Shown here piece after piece: positions 52,464 to 61,375 of a stretch of DNA of 64,000 nucleotides. The DNA is from Oribacterium sp. oral taxon 102 (GTDB lineage Bacteria; Bacillota; Clostridia; Lachnospirales; Lachnospiraceae), in the NCBI RefSeq assembly GCF_013394775.1, contig NZ_JABXYT010000001.1:1316501-1380500 (forward strand). The letters are read 5' to 3'. The notes beneath the pieces were generated by a model. The model was not told where the DNA came from. It saw only the letters and a program-made list of their open reading frames with translations, and did no database searches. The first letter of the stretch is position 1. The number at the start of each line of letters is the position of its first letter. The position numbers and the translations under genes are program-made.

Positions 52464-53369
52464 ATGAATTTAAAGGGAAAGATTTTCAAGGGCATCGGGG
52501 GCTTCTACTATGTGCATACGAGGGAGGGAGACTACGAGTGCCGCGCGAAGGGGAGCTTCCGGAACCGGAGGGAGAAGCCGCTGGTGGGAGACCTCGTAGA
52601 GCTCACACCGGTGGAGGATTCGGAAAAGGAGCGGACGGGGAATGTTGTCCGCATCCTGCCGCGGAAAAACGAGCTGATTCGGCCGGAGGTCAGCAATGTC
52701 GATCAGGCGGTCGTGATCTTTTCGCTGCGGAACCCTGCTCCCAGCCTGAACGTGCTGGATCGTTTCCTGATCAATATGGAGCGGCGGGAGATCCCGACGG
52801 TTATCTTCTTCAATAAGAGCGACCTTTGTGAAAGTGAGGAGGACAGCTGCTACGCTGCACATCTTCGGGAAATCTATGAGAGAGCGGGCTATCCGGTGCT
52901 CGTGCTGAACACGAGGGAGGAGCACTTCCGGGAGGAGGTTCTCCGCATACTCAGGGGGAAGACGACAGTGCTCTCCGGTCCCTCCGGTGTGGGGAAGTCC
53001 AGCATTACCAACTGGATCCATCCGATGGCGCAGATGGAGACGGGGGAGCTTTCCCGTCGGATCGCGCGGGGGAAGAACACGACGCGCCATACGGAGTTCT
53101 TCTATCTGGACGATGAAACCTATGTGCTGGATACGCCGGGCTTCACCTCTCTATTCGTGACGGAGGTTCCCTCGGAGCGGCTGATGTACTATTACCCGGA
53201 GTTCGAGCCGTACCGTACGAGGTGCCGCTACCATACCTGTGTACACATCGGGGAGGGCAGGGCGGTCTGCGCCGTGAAGCGCGCAGTAGAGGAGGGCGGG
53301 ATTTCGGAGGAACGCTACCAGAGCTACCGGCAGCTCTATCTGGAGCTTCGGGACATGGAACGCTATTAA
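52464..53369 (+). CDS. rsgA: small ribosomal subunit GTPase RsgA
   Basis: This 301-residue circularly permuted GTPase assists late 30S maturation. An OB-fold N-terminus precedes the permuted motifs: FFNKSDL (G4) comes before SGPSGVGKSSITN (G1) and LDTPGFTSLF (G3). A C-terminal zinc knuckle is seen in CRYHTCVHIGEGRAVC. It follows prkC by 9 bases, as in many Firmicutes where the kinase phosphorylates RsgA. Confidence 0.96.
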   Translation: MNLKGKIFKGIGGFYYVHTREGDYECRAKGSFRNRREKPLVGDLVELTPVEDSEKERTGNVVRILPRKNELIRPEVSNVDQAVVIFSLRNPAPSLNVLDRFLINMERREIPTVIFFNKSDLCESEEDSCYAAHLREIYERAGYPVLVLNTREEHFREEVLRILRGKTTVLSGPSGVGKSSITNWIHPMAQMETGELSRRIARGKNTTRHTEFFYLDDETYVLDTPGFTSLFVTEVPSERLMYYYPEFEPYRTRCRYHTCVHIGEGRAVCAVKRAVEEGGISEERYQSYRQLYLELRDMERY

Positions 53370-53380
53370 GGAGAGGGAAA

Positions 53381-54052
53381 ATGAACTATGTCTTAGCGCC
53401 GTCTATTCTGGCGGCAGACTTCGGCGCGCTTCGGGAGGCGCTTCGGATTGCAGAGGAGGCGGGAGCAGACTGCTTCCATTTTGACGTCATGGATGGCTGT
53501 TTCGTCCCCAATATTTCCTTCGGTCCCGCGCTGATCTCCACGCTCCGCGGCGCTTCGGAGGCATTCTTCGACGTACACATGATGGTGGAGCAGCCGGAGC
53601 GCTACCTCGCGGATATAAGGGAGGCGGGAGCGGATCGGATCACGATCCATGCGGAGGCGACGCGGCATCTGGATCGTGCGCTCAATCAGATCCGGGAGCT
53701 GGGCGCTTCGGCAGGGGTGGCGCTGAACCCTGCGACCCCGGTTTCTGTGATAGAACAGATTCTCCCGCTTGTCGATATGGTGCTGATTATGTCCGTGAAT
53801 CCGGGCTTCGGCGGGCAGAAGCTGATCCCCTATACACTGGACAAGCTTCGCGCGCTGTCGGCGCTTCGGGACAGGCTGGGGCTCCCTCTCAATCTCGGAA
53901 TCGACGGCGGCGTGGCAGAGGGAAACCTGCCGGAGATCGTCGATAGCGGCGCGAACTTTATCGTTGCCGGCTCCAGCGTCTTTCGCCCGCAGGATAAAAT
54001 CGGGGAAAACGTCCGCGGACTGCTATCCATACTTGAAAAAGCGGGGAAATGA
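53381..54052 (+). CDS. rpe: ribulose-phosphate 3-epimerase
   Basis: This 223-residue TIM-barrel enzyme interconverts ribulose-5-P and xylulose-5-P. Motifs: LAPSILAADFGAL, CFHFDVMDGCFVPNISFG, VDMVLIMSVNPGFGGQ and GIDGGVAEGNL. The ATG at 53381 has GGAGAGGG upstream; the longer frame overlaps rsgA. The thiamine pyrophosphokinase gene often found next is absent. Confidence 0.97.
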   Translation: MNYVLAPSILAADFGALREALRIAEEAGADCFHFDVMDGCFVPNISFGPALISTLRGASEAFFDVHMMVEQPERYLADIREAGADRITIHAEATRHLDRALNQIRELGASAGVALNPATPVSVIEQILPLVDMVLIMSVNPGFGGQKLIPYTLDKLRALSALRDRLGLPLNLGIDGGVAEGNLPEIVDSGANFIVAGSSVFRPQDKIGENVRGLLSILEKAGK

Positions 54053-54123
54053 GGGTATCATAGGGAGTTAAAGAGCGCCGCACAGCGTCTCTTCATGAAC
54101 AAACAGAGGGAGGAAGATATTCC

Positions 54124-55440
54124 ATGCTAGACATCAGATTCGTCAGGGAAAACCCTGCGCTTGTGAAGGAAAACATCAGGAAAAAGTTCCAGGATTCGAA
54201 GCTGGAGCTGGTAGACGAGGTTATCCGCCTCGATGCGGAGTCGAGGAGGGTACAGCAGGAGGCGGATGAGCTTCGAAGCAGGAAGAATCAGGTGTCCAAG
54301 CAGATCGGTGCGCTGATGGCGAAGGGCCGGAGAGAGGAGGCGGAGAAGGTCAAGGCAGAGGTTGCTGAGATTTCCGACCGCCTGAAAGCGCTCGAGGAGC
54401 GGGAGCCGCTGCTTCGGGAGGAGGTTCAGAAGCGAATGATGGTCATTCCGAATATGATCGATCCCTCTGTGCCGATCGGACCGGATGACTCTCACAATGT
54501 CGAGAACCAGCGCTACGGAGAACCTGTGGTGCCGGACTTTGCCGTGCCGTATCACACCGACATCATGGAGAGCTTCGGCGGCATCGATCTCGATGCGGCG
54601 GGGCGTGTGGCAGGCAACGGCTTCTACTATCTGGTCGGGGATATTGCGAGGCTGCATTCCGCGATTCTGAGCTATTCCCGTGACTTCATGATCGACAGAG
54701 GCTTCACCTATGTGATCCCCCCGTACATGATCCGCTCCAACGTCGTGACCGGCGTCATGTCCTTCGCGGAGATGGACGCGATGATGTACAAGATCGAGGG
54801 CGAGGATCTCTACCTGATCGGCACCTCGGAGCATTCCATGATCGGCCGCTTCATCGATCAGATCCTTCCGGCGGAGCAGCTTCCGCTGACGCTCACCTCC
54901 TATTCCCCCTGCTTCCGCAAGGAGAAGGGTGCGCACGGCATCGAGGAGCGCGGCGTATACCGCATCCACCAGTTCGAGAAGCAGGAGATGATTGTCGTCT
55001 GTGAGCCGGAGCAGGCGATGGACTGGTATCAGAAGCTCTGGCAGAACACGGTTGACTTCTTCCGCTCCATGGAGATTCCGGTTCGTACCCTCGAGTGCTG
55101 CTCCGGAGACCTTGCCGATCTCAAGGTGAAATCCTGCGATGTGGAGGCATGGTCGCCGAGACAGAAGAAGTATTTCGAGGTAGGCTCCTGCTCGAATCTG
55201 GGAGACGCGCAGGCGCGGAGACTGAAGATCCGCATCAAGGGGGAGGATGGGAAGAACCATCTCGCCTACACCTTGAACAATACCTGTGTGGCGCCGCCGA
55301 GAATGCTGATCGCCTTCCTTGAGAACCGGCTTCAGGCAGACGGCAGCGTGACGATTCCGGAGGTTCTGAGACCGTACATGGGCGGCAAGGAGATCCTGAT
55401 TCCGAAGTACAATTCCATCACCGGAAAGAAAAACAGCTGA
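54124..55440 (+). CDS. serS: seryl-tRNA synthetase
   Basis: This 438-residue class II synthetase has an N-terminal antiparallel coiled coil for tRNA-Ser (about 25-105). The catalytic domain has TSEHSMIGRF, motif 2 CFRKEKGAHGIEERG and motif 3 near NTCVAPPRMLIAFLEN. Family length is normal. The 71-base gap after rpe is too short for a T-box leader, and none is seen. A very strong hairpin follows the gene. Confidence 0.98.
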   Translation: MLDIRFVRENPALVKENIRKKFQDSKLELVDEVIRLDAESRRVQQEADELRSRKNQVSKQIGALMAKGRREEAEKVKAEVAEISDRLKALEEREPLLREEVQKRMMVIPNMIDPSVPIGPDDSHNVENQRYGEPVVPDFAVPYHTDIMESFGGIDLDAAGRVAGNGFYYLVGDIARLHSAILSYSRDFMIDRGFTYVIPPYMIRSNVVTGVMSFAEMDAMMYKIEGEDLYLIGTSEHSMIGRFIDQILPAEQLPLTLTSYSPCFRKEKGAHGIEERGVYRIHQFEKQEMIVVCEPEQAMDWYQKLWQNTVDFFRSMEIPVRTLECCSGDLADLKVKSCDVEAWSPRQKKYFEVGSCSNLGDAQARRLKIRIKGEDGKNHLAYTLNNTCVAPPRMLIAFLENRLQADGSVTIPEVLRPYMGGKEILIPKYNSITGKKNS

Positions 55441-55445
55441 TAGCG

Positions 55446-55495
55446 CCTGAAATGAAGAGGGGGGAGCCTTCCGGCTCCCCCCTCTTCATTTCAGG
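55446..55495. terminator. long perfect hairpin after serS
   Basis: A perfect 23-bp stem (55446-55468 with 55473-55495) and a TTCC loop hold a six-G/six-C core. There is no U-tract after the full stem, though the 3' arm carries CTCTTCATTTC after its GC core. It probably ends the priA-serS transcript and protects its 3' end. Confidence 0.65.
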
Positions 55496-55504
55496 AAGAT
55501 TTCA

Positions 55505-55535
55505 CAACTGTATCATCCATAGTAATACAGTTGTA
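55505..55535. promoter_or_regulatory. operator-like inverted repeat before the ABC/CARDB operon
   Basis: ACAACTGTAT and ATACAGTTGT form a perfect 10-bp inverted repeat with an 11-base spacer. Centre-to-centre the arms lie about two helical turns apart, as for a dimeric regulator. It ends about 13 bases before the proposed -35 box. Confidence 0.55.
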
Positions 55536-55547
55536 ATAAATTATTAA

Positions 55548-55577
55548 TTGTATTGCAATGCGGCTTTAGTGTATACT
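55548..55577 (+). promoter_or_regulatory. promoter of the ABC/CARDB operon
   Basis: TTGTAT (55548-55553) and TATACT (55572-55577) are 18 bases apart. The predicted start near 55584 would exclude the ATG at 55582 and supports a TTG start at 55630. Confidence 0.55.
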
Positions 55578-55629
55578 TCTGATGAAATACGGAATGTCGC
55601 AGGAGCCGGGAAACGGGCGGGGAGGCAGC

Positions 55630-56394
55630 TTGGAAGCATTGATTAAGGTGCGGGATCTGTACAAAATCTTTCATATCGGGAGCAATGAGGTCTTCGCGCT
55701 GAACGGTGTCAGCTTCGATATCTATCAGGGGGAGTTCATCGCGATTGTGGGCACCTCCGGTTCCGGGAAGTCCACCTGCCTGAATATGCTCGCGGGTCTG
55801 GAGAAGCCATCGAAGGGTGCGATCCAGATCGCAGGAGCACGGATCGATCGGATGACGGAGGCGGAGCTTGTGCGCTTTCGTCGGATGAACGTCGGCTTCA
55901 TTTTCCAGAGCTACAATCTGCTGAACTCGATGAATGCGCTGGAGAATGTCGCGATGCCGCTGATGTTCCGGGGGCTTCCGGAGGCGAAGCGGATGAAGGC
56001 AGCTAGGAAGTATCTGGAGCTGATGGGAATCGGGAATCAGGGGCAGCACATGCCGAATCAGATGTCCGGCGGGCAGCAGCAGCGGGTCGGCATCGCGCGG
56101 GCGCTCGTGATAGAGCCGAAGATCATCTTCGCGGATGAGCCGACCGGAAATCTGGACTCGCATACGACGGAGGATGTTCTGAATCTGATGCGCCGTATCG
56201 TGACGGAACAGAACAAGACGCTCATTATGGTGACGCATGATAATCATATCGCGGGATGGGCAGATCGACAGCTCCGCGTCGTCGACGGCAGGATCGTCGA
56301 GACGGTATATCGGGAGGGCAGCGAGATAGAGAAGCGGATTCTCGCGGAGAACGGAGAGCTGCCGTTCACAAGAGTAGACCCTGTCACAGCATAG
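55630..56394 (+). CDS. ABC transporter ATPase (LolD/MacB type)
   Basis: This 254-residue cytoplasmic ATPase starts LIKVRDLYKIFHIGSNEVFAL. It has Walker A GTSGSGKST, Q-loop FQSYNLL, signature MSGGQQQRVGIARAL, Walker B IIFADEPTGNLD and H-loop MVTHDNHI. The ADEPTGNLDS form marks the LolD/MacB/FtsE group, whose members power mechanotransmission rather than import. The TTG at 55630 has GGGGAGG before it; an ATG at 55582 lacks a ribosome site. It is first of a three-gene operon with the CARDB-like protein and the FtsX-like permease. Confidence 0.88.
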   Translation: MEALIKVRDLYKIFHIGSNEVFALNGVSFDIYQGEFIAIVGTSGSGKSTCLNMLAGLEKPSKGAIQIAGARIDRMTEAELVRFRRMNVGFIFQSYNLLNSMNALENVAMPLMFRGLPEAKRMKAARKYLELMGIGNQGQHMPNQMSGGQQQRVGIARALVIEPKIIFADEPTGNLDSHTTEDVLNLMRRIVTEQNKTLIMVTHDNHIAGWADRQLRVVDGRIVETVYREGSEIEKRILAENGELPFTRVDPVTA

Positions 56395-56427
56395 ATGAAA
56401 GGCAGAAAAGCAGAGGAGAGAGGGAAG

Positions 56428-58596
56428 ATGAGGAAGGACTATTTGGGGGAAACAGCCGGAAGGATCACCACGGGGGAGGAAGCGCCGCAGCCGATGCCTG
56501 CGAAAGGCGGAAAGCGGCATAGCTTTCGCTTTCACAGGCTGTGGGCGGCGTTGTTGAGCCTCGTCCTTGTGACGACAGGTGTTACGGGGAAGGCACCGAT
56601 GAGCGCGGAAGCGTCCTATGTGAATACCAATATGAATACCTTCGTCCATGACGCTGCGGATATGCAGACAGGCTACCCGGGACAGGATATGCAGATCCAT
56701 GTACGGATCGGCTACAACGGTGTCAACGGACTTTACAATCCGGCGACGGACGAAATCCGGAATGTCCGTGTCCGACTCTCCAATGACCAGAGCTATCTCT
56801 CGGTGAACCAGCCGGGAACGACCCATAAATCCAATCCCTACAAGAATGATACGGGAGAGGACGGGGAGGACAGTAAGCAGAAGGATGCGTGGGAGGAGGG
56901 ATACCAGTCCGGAAAGAGCAATGCGTTAAAGAACGGGATGAACTATGCTTATCCCGTGGATGGCGGCGTTTATCCCTTCGAGATCAATGCCTCTCTTTTC
57001 ACGCAGGAGCAGACCGCTGCGGTACTCAAAAAAGGCGAATATCTGGATCTGACCTTCAATGTCACCGTCCGCTCAGACGCGCTCACGATGAAGGATAATG
57101 CCGGCAAAACCAGCGACGGCTATTTCGGCGTACCCTTCACGATCTGGTACGATGTGCCCGCCAATTCCACGGGCGCGCAGGGCTCTTTCGTGAAAACGGA
57201 GTTTGTCAATGTCTTCATTGCGCCCAGCGGGGACATCAGCAATCCCGGCACACAGACCAAGGATCAGGCGTTCGTTATCGGAGAGAATCAGGAAACGCCG
57301 TCCGGTGTCTATCCGAATGTGATGAACTACGGCGTCAACCTCCGGAATCGAAGCGGCAGGCCGGTTTATGATGTCAAGGTCACTCTGGATACAAACCTCG
57401 CCGAGAAGTCCGCGGTACAGCTCACAGAGAGCGCGAAGTCGCAGGCATCCAAGGATTTTCCGTTCAATATCAACGAAGCGAATTATGACAGAAATTATGA
57501 AAGGGTGGAGGCGGGAGAAAGCATCTCCGTACCCTATTCCATGTCGATCAAGCAGAACGCTGCGACGGGCTACTATCCGCTGCATTACCGCGTGAGCTAT
57601 AAGAGAGCGCCGGGGGCAAATGTCAGTGTGACGGAGGACTACACCTTTTTCGTGAATATCCGGAACAGCGGGATGATCGACTCCAGCAGCACGAAGGGGG
57701 AATTCAACGAGAATGACCGCACCAAGGCTCGTATCATCGTCGATTCCTATGCGACCGAGCCGGAGAAGGTCTATGCGGGAGAGCCGTTCAAGCTGGTTCT
57801 GAATATGAAGAATGCCTCCTCGAGCATCAATGCCAGCAATATCCTCTTTTCTCTGAGCTCGGCGAAGGTCAGCGATACGCCGGTCTTCAATATGGAGGGC
57901 GGGGCGAATTCTGTCGTGGTGAATTCGCTCGCGGCGGGAGAGACGACGACCCTGAGCTTCCAGCTCGAGGCGGCGGCGGGCGTAGACCCGAAGTCTTATC
58001 CGATCACCGTTGAGGAGAAGTATGATTCTCCGGAGTTCAAGAATGCATCCGAGAAGGTCGATATCAATATTCCGATCTATCAGAATGCACGGCTTTCCGC
58101 CTCGAATTTCGAGGTGACACCGGAGAGCATCGAGGTTGGCTCGGAATCCAATGTCACCTTCGGCATCAACAACACCGGAAAGGTCATCCTCTACAATGTG
58201 GAGGCGGTCTTCGAGGCACCCTCTATTAAGAAGATCTCGACCTATGTCGGAAATATCGAGCCGGGAAAGACCGGAAATGTGGACGTGACGCTCAGCGGCA
58301 CGGCGGCAACGGAGGACGAGGGCAAGATTCCGGTCACGATTCGTTATGAGGATGTGAACGGCAGCCCCTTCGAGGAAAAGACCGAGGTGACGCTCTACGT
58401 CACCGAGCCGGTTGAAACGGATCCCGAAATGGAGGAACCGGGAATGCAGGAGAAGCCGGACGGCAGTCTCGGGCTCATACAGAAGGCGGCAATTCTCGTC
58501 GCGATTGCGGCGGCGCTGGCGGCTTCCGTGCTGACGATTCGAAAGAGACGGCAGAGAAAGCAGAGAGAAAACGAGAGGAACGATGAGACTATCTGA
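56428..58596 (+). CDS. large anchored surface protein with CARDB-like domains
   Basis: This 722-residue exported protein has a long basic N-region (about 36 residues), a hydrophobic segment (38-54) and a possible cleavage after AEA (62). No enzyme motif is seen. The ectodomain is all-beta by composition and seems to hold three Ig-like or CARDB/NEW3-like modules at about 57300-57680, 57720-58075 and 58080-58410. A C-terminal helix (AAILVAIAAALAASVLTI) with a basic tail anchors it. The ATG at 56428 follows GAGGAGAGAGGG; an ATG at 56395 abuts the ATPase stop. Its stop overlaps the permease start by 14 bases. It may take the adaptor place that MacA-type proteins hold in other systems. Confidence 0.78.
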   Translation: MRKDYLGETAGRITTGEEAPQPMPAKGGKRHSFRFHRLWAALLSLVLVTTGVTGKAPMSAEASYVNTNMNTFVHDAADMQTGYPGQDMQIHVRIGYNGVNGLYNPATDEIRNVRVRLSNDQSYLSVNQPGTTHKSNPYKNDTGEDGEDSKQKDAWEEGYQSGKSNALKNGMNYAYPVDGGVYPFEINASLFTQEQTAAVLKKGEYLDLTFNVTVRSDALTMKDNAGKTSDGYFGVPFTIWYDVPANSTGAQGSFVKTEFVNVFIAPSGDISNPGTQTKDQAFVIGENQETPSGVYPNVMNYGVNLRNRSGRPVYDVKVTLDTNLAEKSAVQLTESAKSQASKDFPFNINEANYDRNYERVEAGESISVPYSMSIKQNAATGYYPLHYRVSYKRAPGANVSVTEDYTFFVNIRNSGMIDSSSTKGEFNENDRTKARIIVDSYATEPEKVYAGEPFKLVLNMKNASSSINASNILFSLSSAKVSDTPVFNMEGGANSVVVNSLAAGETTTLSFQLEAAAGVDPKSYPITVEEKYDSPEFKNASEKVDINIPIYQNARLSASNFEVTPESIEVGSESNVTFGINNTGKVILYNVEAVFEAPSIKKISTYVGNIEPGKTGNVDVTLSGTAATEDEGKIPVTIRYEDVNGSPFEEKTEVTLYVTEPVETDPEMEEPGMQEKPDGSLGLIQKAAILVAIAAALAASVLTIRKRRQRKQRENERNDETI

Positions 58597-59911
58597 TCTC
58601 CTGAAGCTGAGCTTCAGCAATCTAAAGAGAAGGAAGACCCGGACGGTGCTTACGGTGCTGGGCGTCGTGATCGGCACGGCGTCCATCGTCGTGATGGTCA
58701 GTCTGGGGCTCGGGATGAGTGCCTCACTGTTGAAATCCTTCCAGGATTCCGCCTCCCTCACGATGATCACCGTGATGAATTACGGCGGCGACAGCTCGGG
58801 CAAGAATAAGAAGAAGCTGGAGCTGACCGACGAGAGCATTCGTGATTTTGACGCGCTCCCCCATGTGACCGGCACCTCTCCGGCGCTCTCTGTCTATGTT
58901 GACGCGAAGTCCGGCGCTTACAACGGAAGCTTCGATATCATTGGCGTTTCGCAGGATTTCCTCAAGCAGCTTCGCCTGAAGTCCGGGGAGATTCCGAAGC
59001 CGAATCAGTCAGAGCTTACGCTGGTCTATGGGAACCGTGTCGGGAACAATTTCTATAAAAGGGGCGACTGGGAAAATCCCGGAAATATCGATCCGAATAA
59101 GGATACGATTTTCTTCAGCTTTCCGCAGGGCTATACCCAGAATTCCGAGAACAGCAGCGGGAACGATACGCAGCCGGCGAAGAAGTATCTGCTGCAGACG
59201 AGCGGCGTCATCGAGGGCGGGGAGGATGATTACTCGGAGAATTCCATGAATATCTATGCCGACATCGATACCTTCAAGCATTTCCTGCGCCGCATTTATA
59301 AGAAGAATCTGGTGCCGAATCCGAAAACCAGCAAGAGCGGCAAGCCGCTCCATTACTATGTCTATGACACAGCCTATGTCTTCGTGGATGATATGAAGAA
59401 TGTCACGGCAGTACAGAAGCTGATCAGCGATCAGGGCTATAACTGCTACTCCAACATGGAGTGGCTGGAGCAGAGCCAGAAGCAGATGGGCATCGTGCAG
59501 ATGGTGCTGGGCGGCATCGGCGCGGTATCGCTGCTCGTCGCAGCGATCGGCATTATGAATACCATGATGATGTCGATCTACGAGAGAACCAAGGAGATCG
59601 GTGTCATGAAGGTGCTGGGCTGCGATATGGGAGATATCCGCAATATGTTTCTCACAGAGTCTGCCATCATCGGCCTTTTGGGCGGTGCGGTCGGGCTGAC
59701 GCTGAGCCTCCTGATCTCCCTCCTGATCAATACGCTCACGAGCAGCGTGGGCGAGTCGATGTTCGGAAGCGCCGGCGGTATCTCGCTGATTCCGTTTTGG
59801 CTCGCCGGCTTTGCGGTGGTTTTTGCGACGCTGGTGGGCTCCGTTTCCGGCTACGTTCCCGCGGTGCGGGCGATGAAGCTGAGTCCGCTGGCGGCGATCC
59901 GGAACGATTAG
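58583..59911 (+). CDS. MacB/FtsX-family ABC permease
   Basis: This 442-residue permease has the four-helix topology of the family. Helix 1 is near residues 20-42 (VLTVLGVVIGTASIVVMV). A large extracytoplasmic MacB-PCD-like domain of about 270 residues follows, then three C-terminal helices, beginning with GGIGAVSLLVAAIGIMNTM. The coupling stretch SIYERTKEIGVMKVLG is characteristic. It shares 14 bases with the preceding gene, so the surface protein and permease are strictly coupled. Such permeases move lipoproteins, peptides or antibiotics or transmit force; the substrate here is unknown. Confidence 0.88.
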   Translation: MRLSDLLKLSFSNLKRRKTRTVLTVLGVVIGTASIVVMVSLGLGMSASLLKSFQDSASLTMITVMNYGGDSSGKNKKKLELTDESIRDFDALPHVTGTSPALSVYVDAKSGAYNGSFDIIGVSQDFLKQLRLKSGEIPKPNQSELTLVYGNRVGNNFYKRGDWENPGNIDPNKDTIFFSFPQGYTQNSENSSGNDTQPAKKYLLQTSGVIEGGEDDYSENSMNIYADIDTFKHFLRRIYKKNLVPNPKTSKSGKPLHYYVYDTAYVFVDDMKNVTAVQKLISDQGYNCYSNMEWLEQSQKQMGIVQMVLGGIGAVSLLVAAIGIMNTMMMSIYERTKEIGVMKVLGCDMGDIRNMFLTESAIIGLLGGAVGLTLSLLISLLINTLTSSVGESMFGSAGGISLIPFWLAGFAVVFATLVGSVSGYVPAVRAMKLSPLAAIRND

Positions 59912-59946
59912 CTGCCTGCAGTTTCCCGGCTTCTCCCTGATTTTCC

Positions 59947-59975
59947 TTGTGCAGGAGCAAATCTGATGCTATAAT
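59947..59975 (+). promoter_or_regulatory. promoter of lysC
   Basis: TTGTGC (59947-59952), 17 bases, then TATAAT (59970-59975) preceded by TGC (extended -10). The leader of about 65 bases is too short for a lysine riboswitch. Confidence 0.75.
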
Positions 59976-60046
59976 CGCAGGAAATTCGGCGCACGATCTG
60001 CAACTTCATAGCGATGCGCGGAAAAAGGGAAGATGGGGAGAGAAAA

Positions 60047-61366
60047 ATGCTGAAAATCGCGAAATTTGGCGGAAGCTCCTGCGCATCTGCGGAGCAGTTC
60101 CGGAAGGTGAGAGAGATTGTTGCTGCGGAGGAGAGCAGGAGGTTTATCGTCGTTTCCGCGCCCGGCAAGCGGGATGCAAAGGATACGAAGGTCACGGATC
60201 TGCTCTACCAGCTCTATGAGGCGGCGGAGCAGAGGGACAGCGTGGACAGGCTGCTTACGCGGATCGAGGAGAGGTATCAGGACATCATCGGCGGGCTTGG
60301 CATAGATTTCAGCCTGCACGAGGACTTCGCGGAGATCCGGCGTCAGCTCGAGGACGGAGCGAGCCGGGATTATGCGGCTTCCCGCGGCGAATACCTGAAT
60401 GCGAAGCTGATGGCTGCGTACCTCGGCTTTCCCTTCGTAGATGCTGCGGAGCTGATCACATTTCACTCGGACGGCAGCTGTGACTTCGAGCGAACCGCAG
60501 AGAGGACGGAGGCGGTGCTTCGGGAGCTGGACTGTGCCGTGGTTCCGGGCTTCTACGGCGCAGACAGCGCGGGAAATACCGTTACCTTCTCCCGCGGCGG
60601 CTCGGATGTGACGGGCTCTCTCCTCGCGGCGGCGCTGCATGCCGACCTTTATGAGAACTGGACGGATGTTTCCGGCTTTCTCGTGGCGGATCCGCGGATC
60701 GTGAAGCAGCCGGAGGTGATTGACTACATCACCTATCGGGAGCTTCGGGAGCTGAGCTATATGGGCGCAGGGGTTCTGCATGAGGATGCTATTTTTCCGG
60801 TTCGGAGGGAGGGCATCCCGATTCAGATCCGGAACACCAACCGTCCGGAGGACCACGGGACGATGATCGTGGCGAATACGCTGAAGAAGCCGCGCTTCGT
60901 CATCACCGGTATTGCCGGCAAGAAAAATTTCTGCTCGATCAACATTGAGAAGGCGATGATGAATTCGGAGATCGGCTTCATCCGGAAGGTGCTGTCCGTG
61001 ATCGAGGAGAACGGCATCAGTGTGGAGCATACGCCGTCCGGCATCGATACCTTGACGCTCTTCATCCATCAGGAGGAGCTGGAGCATCATGAGCAGAAGG
61101 TGCTGCAGGGCATACAGCGGACGGTCAATCCGGATCTGATCGAGCTGGAGGCGGATCTCGCGCTGATTGCGGTCGTGGGGCGCGGCATGAAGTCCGCGCG
61201 CGGCGTAGCGGGGCGGGTATTCAGCGCACTGGCACACGAATACATCAATATCAAGATGATCGATCAGGGCTCCAGCGAGTACAATATCATCGTAGGCGTG
61301 CGGAACGAAGACTTCGATGCCGCAATCAAGGCGATCTACAATATGTTTGTACTCAGTGCGAAATAA
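60047..61366 (+). CDS. lysC: aspartate kinase
   Basis: This 439-residue enzyme makes aspartyl phosphate, the entry to lysine, diaminopimelate, threonine and methionine. It shows AKFGGSSCASAEQF, the substrate region GRGGSDVTG in the form SRGGSDVTG, and the catalytic-domain end IPIQIRNTNRPEDHGT. Two C-terminal ACT domains follow (about 300-439: ITGIAGKKNFCSINIEK; VVGRGMKSARGVAGRVF), so feedback inhibition is expected. The ATG at 60047 follows GGGGAGAG. Confidence 0.96.
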   Translation: MLKIAKFGGSSCASAEQFRKVREIVAAEESRRFIVVSAPGKRDAKDTKVTDLLYQLYEAAEQRDSVDRLLTRIEERYQDIIGGLGIDFSLHEDFAEIRRQLEDGASRDYAASRGEYLNAKLMAAYLGFPFVDAAELITFHSDGSCDFERTAERTEAVLRELDCAVVPGFYGADSAGNTVTFSRGGSDVTGSLLAAALHADLYENWTDVSGFLVADPRIVKQPEVIDYITYRELRELSYMGAGVLHEDAIFPVRREGIPIQIRNTNRPEDHGTMIVANTLKKPRFVITGIAGKKNFCSINIEKAMMNSEIGFIRKVLSVIEENGISVEHTPSGIDTLTLFIHQEELEHHEQKVLQGIQRTVNPDLIELEADLALIAVVGRGMKSARGVAGRVFSALAHEYINIKMIDQGSSEYNIIVGVRNEDFDAAIKAIYNMFVLSAK

Positions 61367-61375
61367 GGGATTTCT

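Noticed and set aside
54053..54123. T-box leader before serS
   Set aside because: The gap is 71 bases, too short for a T-box, and no terminator/antiterminator pair is present.
59976..60046. Lysine riboswitch before lysC
   Set aside because: The leader is only about 65 bases, far shorter than the roughly 180-base lysine aptamer, and no matching stems were seen.
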